From Antennarius striatus (Eukaryota > Chordata > Actinopteri > Lophiiformes > Antennariidae), in the NCBI RefSeq assembly GCF_040054535.1, contig NC_090796.1:11078001-11142000 (forward strand): a stretch of 64,000 nt of DNA, read 5' to 3'. Within the stretch, counting starts at the first letter, position 1, and every line of letters begins with the position of its first letter. The position numbers were made by a program, and so were the translations under genes. The notes beneath the pieces were generated by a model. It worked only from the letters and a program-made list of their open reading frames with translations. It was not told the DNA's origin and made no database searches. Below are positions 45,088 through 56,945 of this stretch, one piece after another.

Positions 45088-48000
45088 ATGGGCAATCTTT
45101 TTGGAAAAAGGAAGCAGACGCGTGTGACGGAACAAGACAAGGCGATTTTGGTAATTATACGGCTAGCTACCAGCTAGCTAAGTGTTATGAGGCTCAACAC
45201 TACGTTTGGTCTGATTCAAAAGCTTTGAAAATACGGTTACATATTTAAAAGCATTTTGCTTTGACTGGGTTGATATTTCAGTTCTGAATAAGGTTTGCAT
45301 GAGTGTATATGAAAAAATGTCAATATTTAGATCTGTTATTTGATATAATGACATCGTGTAATCTAACATTTACTGTAAACCCACGATGTAAGAGAATGTA
45401 AATCGCGGCATTGGCATCTATAGGTACTGACGCACGATGTGGCAGCTTAACAGCTAACTTAATGCTAACAAGAACCAATGTAGTCACAAACTGCAACATC
45501 CCGCGACACCCCTGAATTTAAAAAAATACCCTGACCTACTTGCATAGGTCAAAGATCAAAGCTAATGCCCTGACATGACATTGATCAAAGCACTAGCTTT
45601 GATCAAGACCATTGATCAAAGCACTAGCTTTGATCTAAAATCTATGGGTGCTTCCCGGTCCGTTTATGGTTAATTTGATTTTCGTTTCATAAACGGAAAT
45701 CAAAAAACAAGTTGTTACTTGATTTTTTGTTTAATTACCGTTTCAATGTTTTTTTTTAATTGATAACGATGTTTAGTTGGCTACTTTGGGGATATTTTTT
45801 GATATTGTTAGGCTTCTGTCCGACTTTAAAGTAGTTAATTGCAATGCTGGGTCTGCTAAAACCAGGCTGTGCAATGCAAAAAATGTTATTTTTGTTATTT
45901 TCAAGCCATTTACTGCTAAACCCACAGTACTATACCCAAAAGTTCACACTCAATGGGGGAAAATTACTGAATATTACAGGTTATAATTAAAAAAAACAAG
46001 ACACACATATTGTACATATTTGATGTCTGTAAGATGTGAATCTGTGAGTATAAACATTTTTAATACTGTACATATGTGAGATCCCCGTGACCTGCTATGG
46101 CGGATGAAGCAGCAGAAAATGAATGAATGTGAGATCCTTGTTTTTCTGTTTCTTTGTTGCAGCAACTGAAACAGCAAAGAGATAAGCTGAGGCAGTATCA
46201 GAAGAGGATAAACTTGCAGCTGGAGAAGGAGAGGGTTTTAGCCAAACAGCTGCTGAAAAATGGCAAAAAAGAGTGAGTATACAAGAAGATTAGTCAGTTT
46301 GAAAGACTGAACAGCTGGCACAATATTATTTTAGAAAATTTAATTGATTATTATTGAAATTAAATAAATCAGTTTATAATAACAAAATCAAAGGTCGCTT
46401 TCAATTACTTCAGTGAATGATGGGACATTTTCTCTACTTTTGATGCTGTTGTTCAAGCTTGCATTGATGCTCGAGGATGAATAGTGTCATCCATCCCTCC
46501 ACATTACTGTACTGCTTATTCAGAGTCAAGTCGTGGAGGCAACAGTCTGAGCAGGGATACCCAGACTTCCTTCTCTCCAGACATCTCCTCCTCAGAAATC
46601 TTCACTAGCTCTTCTAGAGGGATCCCAAGGCTGGTCCTAGAATGAATTGCCATTATCTAAGCTATTTTACCTAAATTGGAAAGCTGTAGTTCTGGATTAA
46701 TTAATTCTCACAGAGAAAATCTAATTTCACTTTATTTTCTATTTCAGGAAAGCTCTCCTTTTGCTAAAAAAGAAGCGCTACCAGGATCAACTTCTAGACA
46801 AGACAGAGAACCAGATAGGAAACCTGGAGCGCATGGTGAGTATTGGAAGGATGTGACTGCGGTGGTTTTTAGCAACAAGGTGAAACTAATAGTTTCTCTT
46901 TTTTCAGGTTCAAGACTTGGAATTTGCTCAGATTGAAAGAAAAGTCATTGAAGGATTGAAAGTTGGAAACGATTGTCTGAAAAAAATGCATGAGGTGGGC
47001 AATGTCAAATTCATTGACTGATGCAGTATGCCCCATTGTACCTGATTATTGATGAGGTCTGGTTTCCCTCTTTGTAGGTGATGTCTATTGAAGAAGTAGA
47101 ACGGATTTTGGATGAAACCCAAGAGGGTATTGAGTACCAAAGGGTAAGTCCTCTGCTGAGCCAGAAACGCCAAACTGATTTATTCGCCCACAGTTTGCTT
47201 GATGGTGGCTATTGCTCAGACAGAGCATTAAAGTCCAGTAGTCTCTTTGGTCAAGATGTTAAATCTTTGTGTGTGTGTGTGAGTGAGATGCACAAGAATG
47301 CAATATCATGTTGTGAAACTCGTTTTTAGGGGCATATTGGTATTTCCACCATTTCATTTAAAATGTTTGGAACATTGATGGAATTCTCATTTCATCATTC
47401 AGGGACAACAAACAAATCTGGCATGATGGTTTTAGATATTAATTGAGTTTAAATATCATGAATTCTTCATTCTAAAGTCAATGCATTCTTCATTGATTAT
47501 AGAATTATGTAACAAACCTTGATAAGATGATGGAATAGATTCAACATTTTCAAAACTCACAAGACATTGTAAGAAGAACCCTGATGATGTTTTGCCAACT
47601 GATGTTGATAGCCTGATCATCTTTTTTCTCACATTTGCCATCAAGTCTCTTTATTTGTGCTGTTTGCTGAGCGACTCATCTCTCCACAGCAAATAGACGA
47701 CATGCTAGCTGGCTCTTTGTCACAAGAAGATGAAGACGCTGTGCTGGCTGAGCTGGAGGCCATAACTCAGGTCGGTTTCAATTGAGGCACTCTAATATTA
47801 AAGGTCAACATCAGTTCAGAGGATTTGAAGCAGATATGTCTGTAATCCTATACAAACTTTCTCTCTCAGGGTGACGTTGAACTTCCTGAGGTTCCTTCAG
47901 ATGAGCTTCCAGAAGTCCCAGCAGCCTCAGAGCGGAAACCAGGTTTGTGGCCCCTACTCTAGGCTGACGTCAACAAATGCTGGCTGTCTTGCATTGCATT

Positions 48001-48233
48001 GTGACCAGTTCTTTAGCATCAGCTGGTTATAGTTAATGAGACTACAGACATGCGTATCTCACTGTGATAAATGTGTGACCACAATTCTTTTTGTTAGATT
48101 TCAGATTATCTTGGTTTCAGAGCTCTTCCTTGTTTCCCCTCTTTGCTGCATTTTATTAAAAAAAGGTTTTCAATCTGTTTTCATTTCAGAAAAAGATTCA
48201 TCCAAAAGAAAGAGAGAACTCCTCGCTGTGTGA
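45088..48233 (+). CDS. chmp6: Charged multivesicular body protein 6 (CHMP6, Vps20)
   Basis: ESCRT-III subunit that links ESCRT-II to the CHMP4 polymer in endosomal sorting, cytokinesis and membrane repair. Eight exons: 45088-45150, 46163-46272, 46748-46835, 46908-46994, 47078-47143, 47690-47770, 47870-47942 and 48190-48233. They total 612 nt, or 203 aa; human has 201. The start MGNLFGKRKQ carries Gly2 for N-myristoylation and sits in a strong context (AGAATGG). The basic helical hairpin follows (AILQLKQQRDKLRQYQKRI, KALLLLKKKRYQDQLLDK), then the conserved VMSIEEVERILDETQE block. The acidic tail holds VELPEVPSDELPEVP, the MIM2-type motif that binds the VPS4 MIT domain. The frame closes exactly and all introns are GT-AG. 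It lies downstream of abca5 and upstream of baiap2 on one strand. Confidence 0.97.
45485..45655 (-). mobile_element. Unclassified palindrome-rich fish repeat, copy 2
   Basis: CTGCAACATCCCGCGA (45491-45506) and TACCCTGACCTAC (45528-45540) are exact reverse complements of blocks in the asb3-intron copy at 21691-22060. After them a unit containing GATCAAAGCACTAGCTTTGATC-type symmetry is tandemly duplicated (about 45590-45640). Each unit is itself a near-perfect palindrome. It lies in chmp6 intron 1. Confidence 0.65.
46080..46132 (+). mobile_element. Short retroelement 3' tail
   Basis: GATCCCCGTGACCTGC, then a GGCGGATGAAGCAGCAGAA segment, ending in GAATGAATG. This is the terminal tail of the dispersed fish repeat whose complementary orientation starts with CCATCCATCC elsewhere in the window. 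It lies 30 nt before chmp6 exon 2. Confidence 0.55.
46498..46645 (-). mobile_element. LINE ORF2 C-terminal remnant
   Basis: On the minus strand one frame reads LGIPLEELVKISEEEMSGEK, then EVWVSLLRLLPPRLDSE and a stop. This matches the C-terminus of a common fish non-LTR retrotransposon ORF2. Only about 45 codons remain. It lies in chmp6 intron 2. Confidence 0.65.
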
Positions 48234-48836
48234 CCGGCCTCCATCAATGTAGTGACAGGAGCTTCTCCATGAGATAAACACAAATCTACAACCACACAAA
48301 CATTCATTGGAGAATCTCCTTTCGGGAGCTGTGACGAAGTGGCAGCAGTTATTCGCCAATGCTGATCTTCCTCCATGTTACTCAGCTGCTCTTCCTCCTA
48401 CTCTCCTGCAGGTCGACACCTGAAGACACTTGGGATTTGTACACTGTTGCGACTTCCTTAATTCAATGGAGAGACCCTGATTTTATTCTTGAAAACCATT
48501 GAGATCAGATAATTGTGCCTAACATTTGAGTGTTCATTCTCGACTGACATCACAATGATGTAATGATCAGTTTATCTTCATTGAGTATTTACCATTTATA
48601 AGTGATTGATTGAGCCAAGCTGCTAAAAGGTTTTATTGAGTTACTTAATTTTCCGCTCCGTGTTTTTATTTGTCAGGGTTTTGCAATCAAATTTTCATTC
48701 GACGTTAAAGAATAGAAAAATGTCATGGAAAAAAATATCCAGAAGCCCAAAGACAAGTAAACAAAACAAGAAGTTGAAGTACAAGAGTTATTATTTCTAA
48801 ATAGCAAACACAAATTACTTGTATCTTATATTATAA

Positions 48837-48842
48837 AATAAA
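48837..48842 (+). other. chmp6: Candidate chmp6 poly(A) signal
   Basis: AATAAA about 600 nt after the stop codon, followed by a T-rich segment. A second AATAAA at 49661-49666 is a possible distal signal. Nothing else is recognised in 48234-48836. Confidence 0.5.
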
Positions 48843-49712
48843 ACTTGTAAACATTATTTTCTCTGCAGGCTTCTTTAATATCCACCTACCAAAAGTGTCT
48901 AAGATAGATGTGTGTGTGTGTGTATATATAATATTTCAGTTGAAGTTCATCACAATTAAAAATGATGGATCGTACCTTTAAACCCGCTGTTAGGTTTAGT
49001 TTATTCAACGACGCAGTGAAATGACGAGTGATATTTTATTTGGTAGATAAAGTGAATCTGCATCTCCAGGCAACAACAGGAATGAACAGAAATTCTTCTT
49101 TTAGTTTATAGAAATGAATTCACATTTTAAGACGGTCACAAGGAACATGGACCTCATCTTTCTTGTCAGGCTGGTGAGCTTTGCAGTCATAAAGGTAATT
49201 TGACCAATTCTGAAAGTTTCTCTAAAATGTAAAAACACTCCGTCATACAGTATTCTCTCAGTCTGACCCATTTTAAAGCACCTTAGGGAGTCTAGTTATC
49301 TGTTCCTCTTACGGATTAGCTCAGTGTCATTGGAGAAGGGACTAATCACATCATCTGTGAGTTTACCTGTGAAGCCCAACAACAGCTCTTAATCCCTTCA
49401 AAGTAATGACGTAACCTAAGCTGGATCTTTATCCAACACACACTGTTGATGTGGGGTGTGTTATTATTTTACTGTGTATGTCAGATTGACTTGTGTAGAT
49501 GTGTGTTGAATTGCAGTATGAAAAGTTTGTGTATCTTTGAAAATCTATTTTCCTAATCTGTAAAGTAGTTTGTCTTGCAAAGACAAAACGTTGATGGCTA
49601 ACAGCGTCAAAGTGTCATCTTAACCTGGATTAATGACTCCCGTTTGTTCCTTCTTTATACAATAAAACTAATTTTATTATCATGCTCTTGAATCGGCACT
49701 AATTTTATCAGA

Positions 49713-49727
49713 CCACTAGGGGGCGAC
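49713..49727 (+). promoter_or_regulatory. CTCF-type motif (plus orientation)
   Basis: CCACTAGGGGGCGAC matches the vertebrate CTCF core. It is about 36 kb from the mirror-oriented site at 13414-13428. Occupancy is unknown. Confidence 0.6.
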
Positions 49728-49877
49728 AAGTATTTTCAGAAATAACTGCCATGGCTGCCATGGACTGTTTTACACAAAACGCGTTACATGGCAGGAGATG
49801 GAGATGTCAGTCTGAGACAAACATATTCTTCTGGTTTAAAATCACATTTTCTCTTTCAACACGCCCTTCTGTCCAGG

Positions 49878-50090
49878 CCAGCTATATGGAGAAATAATTA
49901 CTTCCACCGGAGTCCTGACCTCAACCCAGTTCAACACCTGTTGGTTGAACTGGGCTGTAAGTCAGACCTTCCCACACAACATCTGTGTCCATGTCCATCC
50001 CCACTTGAGAAAAATCCCTGCAGCGACATCCTCAACACCTGGTAGACAGTGGATGCTGTTAAAGTGAAGAAATAACAGCTTGGAATGGAA
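49878..50090 (+). mobile_element. Tc1/mariner transposase remnant
   Basis: A frame near 49900-49960 reads FHRSPDLNPVQHLLVELG, the decayed equivalent of the SPDLNPIEHLW.EL block near the C-terminus of Tc1-like transposases. The Glu of EHLW is replaced by Gln. Downstream nucleotides (AAATCCCTGCAGCGACATCC, then CACCTGGTAGACAG) fit the same family's 3' coding end. Terminal repeats were not identified. It is inactive. Confidence 0.7.
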
Positions 50091-51164
50091 TGGTGGGTGT
50101 AATGACTGCATATGTCTAAATCTATACATTCTATATTATTCTGTTTTTCCAAATGAAGGTACAGTATGTGAAGAGTAGATGTGTAATAGAGGATGAAACT
50201 CCCTTTCCTCCTGTTCCTGTTTCTAGTTCCTACTGTCAGACTAGACCAGTTCAACTTATCTGACCCTGTACAATTTGGTCAAGATAACTAAAATCCGCTT
50301 CACAGTAATGAACTCTTTTTGAATGGGCCGGCGTCATTCTGCTGCAGACTGTGTGCTCGAAGCTCACTGGTGCAGCGTGGGAGTGGGCGACACAGACGAA
50401 AACCTGAATGTCAGAGAGTCCAGATGATGAATCACAGGCATGGATGTGAACACAGAGAAAAAACGCTGAGAGGGCGGTAGTGGGATGAACATGACGGGAA
50501 GATCAAATGCTGTTGAATGGATGCTTCAGATATGGAGGTGTGTTTGTATGTGTCCTGCCTACCTAGATTCTTGCCTACCTGATTACACCTCCACTGTGGG
50601 CTGAATTCATTTACTGGCAGAACTGTTTAGACTTAAGCATAACTTTTAATAGCCACATGTTTACATAAATGAATATTTAAGTCACCACTCCTTAGCCCCC
50701 CCCCCCCAATACTAAAAAAAACATTAACAGTCAACCTATAATTGAGTTTTCTGGAATGACTTGACAGACATTTTGATGAGTGATCTTTAGTACATATTCA
50801 TTTAGCGGTGGATCTGTGATGTTCTGAAGCTGAGACGGTGTCACGATTACACAATTGTCAACTTTTCCTTATAATGATTCTAAGGTGGACTTCATTTCAT
50901 ACTTTCTTTCTTTGTAGTTTTTTATTTTCACTGATTCTTAATTGGGTAATGATTTATCATAAAAGCCTGACATTTCATAGAGTACAATGGCTTTCGTATT
51001 ACTGTACATTGAGATTGCATGTATGCAAGACGACATTTGGTCATTTTTAATGAGACACTGGTATGATTTGACGGTTTGTTTATAGAAACAAAACCTAATA
51101 TTTTAAACCAAAAGATTTTTTTTCTGAACTTTGATCGAGTTTTTTTTTGTTCCTAAATCAAACC

Positions 51165-51480
51165 CTTCTTCTTCCTCTTCTTCTTTTTCTTCTTGTCGTT
51201 GAATCACCGTAGATGATCTGTTGACCAACTCTCTCCATCCCTCTCTGTCCTCAGCAGCTCTTATTGCCTCACTGTGTTTCCAGTGGGTCTATTCTCCAAT
51301 GTTATCTTCTCAACTTTTCTTTCCAATCGTCTTCTTCCACCTTGTAAGATGGCCTCCTCAGAGGCCTGAGAATGTGGTGACATGCCCGTATCACCTCAGT
51401 TTCCACTTTATTACCATAGTAAACAGGTTATATTGTGAGCCGAATGCTTGGCTGATCCTTTGCTAGAAATCCTTGTTTGT
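51165..51480 (-). mobile_element. LINE 3'-end remnant with GAA-rich tail
   Basis: On the minus strand a frame at about 51285-51215 reads SEAIRAAEDREGWRELVN, the usual C-terminal end of a fish LINE ORF2. It is followed by a GATTCAACGACAAG end and a GAA/GAAA-rich tail at 51165-51200. Upstream (51350-51290) RRPSYKVEEDDWKEK appears in other frames, showing frameshifts. Confidence 0.65.
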
Positions 51481-51679
51481 GACATGTTGGATCCCATCAA
51501 TCCAATAGAGATGGAAAATTCAACATTGTAAAATGTGAAATAGCATTATAAAAAAAGAAATACAGATATGTAACACATTTTCTAACATCTTTTGCTTGAA
51601 ATGGTTCAATAATGTCAAAGTGCAATAAGCAACATACAGTTCTGTATATGTATTTGTATTAAACTAACATGTCTTTTTG

Positions 51680-51681
<2 letters not shown>

Positions 51682-51720
<39 letters not shown>

Positions 51721-51756
51721 GCGTGCGTGCGTGCGTGCGTGTGTGTGTGTGTGTGT
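51682..51756 (+). repeat. TG microsatellite with a central (GTGC)n block
   Basis: TG repeats flank a run of GTGC/GCGT units at 51714-51742. No neighbouring gene structure is affected. Confidence 0.95.
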
Positions 51757-53539
51757 TGTATGTCTTGTCAAAGCAATTCTGCATTGATGTGACCTTAGGG
51801 TCACGTGAGCCTCGAGCCTGCGGCACTACATATTAGGCTAACTGTGTTTCAATATCACCATCTTAATTCCTTTTGATGTAACTGTGTTTCAAGGTGGAGC
51901 GGCAGTCGATGAACATAATACAAGACCAACACTTGAGTTGTGTAAACTAATTGTGGGTATTGGATGGTCGCAGAGGAGTAAATCAATGGCCTTGCCGACA
52001 TCAACAATGTTTGCTCTAGTGAAGATCAAACACGCCTGAATGATTTTCACTATTTGCAGTTTGGTATCCTCACAATCAACTTTCATCAGATGGGGCAATC
52101 CAAACAAAACCGATCTGTTCTGATAATGAGGCCAAGATCCCTCTTTATAATGTCACTGCCATCAGACCAATCTCATCTGTTTTATTTCATTGTGGAATAA
52201 ATTGTGTGTCTGGCTGCTTTCACAGAGATCCTCTGCCATTCAGAGGCCTTAAGATCGTGATGTGTCGTCAAAAATGTGTGGGATTCCCCATCCAACCACA
52301 CAAAGCTTTGAAATCCAAGAAAATGTTACTCCGTCCCACACATATCAGCCAGAGCCCACGCACCCTCAAAGCGTGGAGCCACACTACTGTGGAGCAGGGT
52401 AAACAAATACATTAGCAGCAGTTAATAATATGAGTCTTACCTCCAGGTATGTTAAATGTTGAGTCTGCTGAATTTGGACAAATTTAACTATATTTGAAAA
52501 ATAAAAAAAAAGAAAAGAATACAATGACTTGATGTGTCGGTGGTTACAACCTTACTGAAAAAATGTAGTCTGGGCCAGGTTCTGTGTAATGATGCTTGGT
52601 CATGTCCTCTGAATGGTTGTAGCAGAGGGAGTGTGTGGGCTACGTGTGACACAGTGGAGGGTGGCTTATTCAGATGCTGCATTTAGACTGTAATGGCAAA
52701 AAATGTTAGTTTAACAGTACTTAATACATGTGGTCAGTGTTACTTGGTAATGAGGTGCATATGATGATGGTGGCTTGACAAGAGGATACCGGAGGGATTA
52801 TATTTGGTAGAATAATTGATGCTTGAATAAAAAAATTCAAAGAATTATAATAAATTATTAATATCAGCCATCATTATACAGAAGATTCCAAGTCTCAAGA
52901 ATTTTGAAATATCTCTCCACAGCTGAATATGCTGAAGGTTGATCGGAGAATACAGATTAAAAAATCTTGTGCGCACTGTTTAGTTTGTTCCAGGTAAAGG
53001 CAGTTTAATAATTTGTGATTATCTTAAAGCCCTTGAAGGACTAATTTTGAAGCATTCTTTCGTCAAACACTGGCCAAAAAAATTCAGCATGTTTTACAGA
53101 TGCTGAGATGAATGTGGAGTTCAAGTATGAATGAATGTTTCATACCTTCCTTCACACACCTAAAGCACATCCTGAGCTAAGCGCAAATCTATTTAAATGG
53201 ACTAAAGGGACTTTGATGAAAATGTTTCTATTCTTTTTTAATTCAATTTTTAACTCAAATTATTAATTTTCATAAGTAATTACAACATTATCTACCAATC
53301 ACTACAATAAAAAAAAATCTGTACTTTTTTCTTTAAAAAATGTGATGTTCATTTTCCTTTTAGTATGTTGATCATGTTCACATCTACCATTAAATCTGTC
53401 CTTTGGTCCTCTAGTTAAGCACAGCATTCCATGACTCTCTGACCACTGTCATTATTCACACAAATATAATAAAACTAATAATAATTTGCTTCCTGTTTCA
53501 TTCAGTCAGCATGTTTAACCGAGGACGTAAGTTGTCATG

Positions 53540-53873
53540 TTTCCTACGTCCCGCGGAGGCGGCACCGCCTCTTCAGCAGCGAGTCCGCCTCTGCGCTCCA
53601 ACCGAGAGGCAGTGACTGACTGCCCGAGTGACTGCGTGGGGCGGGTGGGGGCTAGTGTGGGCGCAGCAGCGGAGGGCTTTCCTATAAAACCAGGGATCCC
53701 ACGGTCGGACGAGCTCGTTTCTCGGACACCACAGACGAGAACTGCGATTCACAAAAAAAAAGCCATCAGCTGTTTCCTTTCACTGGTCACGGATCGCAAA
53801 ACCCCCCCAAACATCTCAACCCTCACCCAAAGGAAATCTTTAGTCTATGGTTCTGACTGGCGCTCCAGCAAGG
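53540..53873 (+). promoter_or_regulatory. baiap2: baiap2 CpG-rich TATA promoter and 5' UTR
   Basis: A sharp rise in GC and CpG starts near 53545 against an AT-rich background. A GC-box-like GGGGCGGGTGGGG lies near 53638-53650 and a TATAAA at 53683-53688, predicting a start site near 53713. The leader to the ATG is then about 160 nt. The same CpG-rich block runs into exon 1 and the start of intron 1 to about 54020. Confidence 0.75.
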
Positions 53874-53921
53874 ATGTCCCGGACCGACGAAGTGCACCGT
53901 ATAACGGAGAACGTCTACAAG
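53874..53921 (+). CDS. baiap2: BAIAP2 (IRSp53) first coding exon, partial gene
   Basis: The 16-codon exon reads MSRTDEVHRITENVYK and ends at a strong GTAAGA donor (53922). It matches the start of vertebrate BAIAP2 (MS...EEMHRLTENVYK), the first residues of the IMD/I-BAR domain. That domain binds and bends plasma membrane and links Rac/Cdc42 to actin in filopodia and dendritic spines. The remaining exons are right of the window; I found no second exon up to 64000. BAIAP2L1 begins similarly (MSRGPEEVNRLTE), so the paralogue is a fallback. The HRITENVYK spelling and the position after chmp6, as recalled for human 17q25.3, favour baiap2. The initiator context (AGGATGT) is acceptable. Confidence 0.85.
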
Positions 53922-54414
53922 GTAAGACGAGCAGTTTGGTAGTTTGGTCCCCGACGCTGATCGCGGGTCCTGCCGCAGAGGGACACCTGCTGCTGCACCT
54001 GCGGATGGAGGACGGTGGATAACTTTGACTCAGTGGACGTGAGTCACGTCTTAACCTTAGGGACACCGTGTCTGTCCTGTGAGACTGTTAGACTACCGGA
54101 CGGAGACGGAATGCCGATCGTTTTGATTAAGGTCATTTAAATAGATTAAAATGAGCGATAAAGTGCAAGCGGTAACAAATGGATGAGCTGGATGTTTGGT
54201 TAATTCATTGGGTTAATGGGTTTTGTTGACTAATCAAATCACTGGTTGGAAGTCTGGAATCTCCTCTTTAACTCTGGTTAGAAGGATTTATTTTCAATCG
54301 CGGTTTGGTGCAGTCAGTTTAAAAAAAAATAAATAAAAAAAATAAAAAAAGAATTTCGACTTCTTCGACCAAACCTCGAAACTGACAGTTGGCCCCCGGG
54401 GGCTCAGATCACTT

Positions 54415-54562
<148 letters not shown>

Positions 54563-55286
54563 TTTGCAGTGGATGATGGTCGCCTCTCCTGGAGGCCAAT
54601 GAATCAGGCGTCACCTGAGGGCATCGGTTTGAATCCAGGCAACGGTGAGGAGGGTGTGCGTCGATGTCTCACAAAAACACATGCAATACACAGATGGAAC
54701 TGCACATGTCAATTGTGAGCATGAGTTTTTCAGTTTCCACTTTGGACCCCAAATTCTCCACCTGATGTGATGACTGAATGAGTAAATCGATACCTTCAGA
54801 GACAAAGAAGCTGCTCTGGTGAGAGAGCTGTTATTTTGCATTTGACCCCAATTTTACTACACCAGCCTGAAATCCTGGTTCGGTTTCAATGAGAGCACTG
54901 CTTCAGGTTATAAGAGGGGGAAGACAAGAAACCAAAAACCCGCCGTTCCATCCCAGATACATTGTGAACAGACCAACATGCTTTGGAAACTTGAAACTTG
55001 ACAGGCTAAAGATGACAAACTCTGAAGTCCTGCATTATTATCTTGACAACAAAGTTGTTCTTCAAGCTGAGTGAGATGGAGGCGGCGGTGAAGGTGGAGA
55101 GGGGATTGTCTTCAGCACTCAGGGCAGCTCTCCAGCTGAGGTGCATTTCAGCAGCACAAGACCAACAAGGGTTTTCCTTCATGAAAGATCACCAGGCTGC
55201 TGAAGAGCTTCTTCATTCAAGCTGTTGGTGGATGGGAGGGGGGAAGTGCACTCACTGCTTGCTGAGCCAAAGGTGATTTAATAGGA

Positions 55287-55308
55287 GGGGGTGGGGGGTG
55301 GGGTGGGG
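55287..55308 (+). other. Predicted G-quadruplex, baiap2 intron 1
   Basis: Four G runs of 5, 6, 4 and 4 separated by single T residues. One-base loops make this among the most stable kinds of intramolecular quadruplex. It lies on the coding strand and so would also form in nascent RNA. Confidence 0.85.
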
Positions 55309-56650
55309 TCAATCAAAGTTCATTATTTGGTAAAGGGGGTTTTGTGTAACTTCACAAGTTAGGCAGCTGAAGATTGCAGTTCACTTATTTAGACGCGTCA
55401 TGCTGTGGGAGGTTACTATGGCTTTTTTGCAGCGGGAGAGAAATCATGCAAAGGAAAGAGCAGCAGGCAGAGGAGGTAGAGGATCATTTGTAAAGAAGAA
55501 AACTGTAATATTTTCTTTTCTAGCTTCTTCACATCATATATTCATTAGAAATAAGGTCCTGCAACTAGATGTCCTTTTGTGCAACCACGCACACCCACAC
55601 TCATTAGATTATGACATGCAATGCACAAAAGTTCAGGTCTTTGAATAGATATCACGATGAAAACAAACTGTCAGAACAGGTCTCCATGAAGTTGGAGAGA
55701 CTATGCAAATAATTGTAAATAAAACGACATGATCCTAATCTGTAGCAGTGATGGCATCCCCGTTTTAATTGAATGGACAATGGGGGGGGAAAAAAAAAGC
55801 TGCCACCCTTAACGAGAGAATGATCCTCTCAGGGGTCAAGAAGAAAATGCCATCCTGCAGAAATACATCAGTGGGGTTCCTTCCTGTCATCAGCGGGCTG
55901 CATCATTACGGAGTCAGCAGGAGTGAAGAGAAGCAGCCGTTGCCGGGTGCTTAAGTCGGTTCGATACTGCAGCAGGGGGGAGCCTGGGTGATTTGGAGCT
56001 GAGGTAGCCTGGCCTTATGTGGAGCTGCGTTTAGGGATGCTATTAAGTCTTTATGAATTCACTGAAGGCATGGAAGATGAAGAGGGCCAGAGGTGCCAGC
56101 TCATATTTGTTAACACTCAAATCTGTTCCTCCACCAAGGAGCCAAAGTAGAGACAACACATGTCATGAGAACGACATGTTGGCAATTGGCGAGCAGTTGC
56201 AGAACACAATGATACAATATGCTGAGCAAGGCTTATCACATAATTTCTTGTATTTAAATTATTAGTAAAAATAAAGTGATGTAATGATAGATGCTATTAT
56301 TATACATATATTCTGGATTTATATTCTGGATATTCGGAACTACAATACGGAAATCTCATAGCAATCTCGACAAAGTAGGACAGAAGCTCCAGTTAGTTCT
56401 AAATCATATGATCTGAGCATGATGAATTTTATTCCCTGAATGAATGTTGAGTTTGTTTTCCAGCAGCACTACAGCAGTTCATTTTCTCTCTTTGTTAGAC
56501 TATTAACCCCCAGAAACAGAATAACTCAAACCCAACAGTAGAGGACCAAAGTCTTAACCTCATTACTCTTCCATCGAATCGAGAGATGCTGAATATAATT
56601 TTTGGATGACTCATACTGGCGGATGAAGTTGTGTGGGCAGTGTCTCACGA

Positions 56651-56653
<3 letters not shown>

Positions 56654-56728
<75 letters not shown>
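56654..56728 (+). repeat. (TG)37 microsatellite
   Basis: Pure TG in baiap2 intron 1, complementary in sequence to the CA tract at 54415-54562. Confidence 0.97.
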
Positions 56729-56730
<2 letters not shown>

Positions 56731-56862
56731 CTCCTGTCAGCGCCCATATTGCACTGTGGAGTGGCTGGCACTGTATCAAGCTTTGCAATATCACACCAGT
56801 ATAAATGCAAATAAGAGAATGAATGCCCCGCTGTTGTATGTTGAGGACACAGTGAAGCCTTC

Positions 56863-56866
56863 GTGT

Positions 56867-56943
<77 letters not shown>
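56863..56943 (+). repeat. (TG)40 microsatellite
   Basis: TG with one A interruption near its start, only 134 nt after the preceding TG tract. Confidence 0.97.

Positions 56944-56945
<2 letters not shown>

Larger units (their letters stand above)
48860..53530. other. Intergenic region chmp6-baiap2
   Basis: No gene is recognised. It holds a CTCF-type motif (49713), a Tc1-type transposase remnant (49878-50090), a minus-strand LINE remnant (about 51165-51480), a TG/CG microsatellite (51682-51756) and a C12 run near 50697. The 52000-53530 part is AT-rich with nothing recognised. Confidence 0.6.

Noticed and set aside
45655-45765. Repeated CCGTTT / GATTTTTTGTTT segments
   Set aside because: Looks like part of a repeat with imperfect inverted arms, but the ends and family could not be defined.
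51795-51806. GTCACGTGAG E-box resembling a TFEB/CLEAR site
   Set aside because: A single site far from any promoter in the window; no basis to link it to abca5 or chmp6.
53537-54022. 161-codon open frame across the baiap2 promoter and exon 1
   Set aside because: It lies in a CpG-rich block where stops are rare, crosses the TATA box and the exon 1 donor, and shows no domain. Exon 1 of baiap2 uses a different frame.
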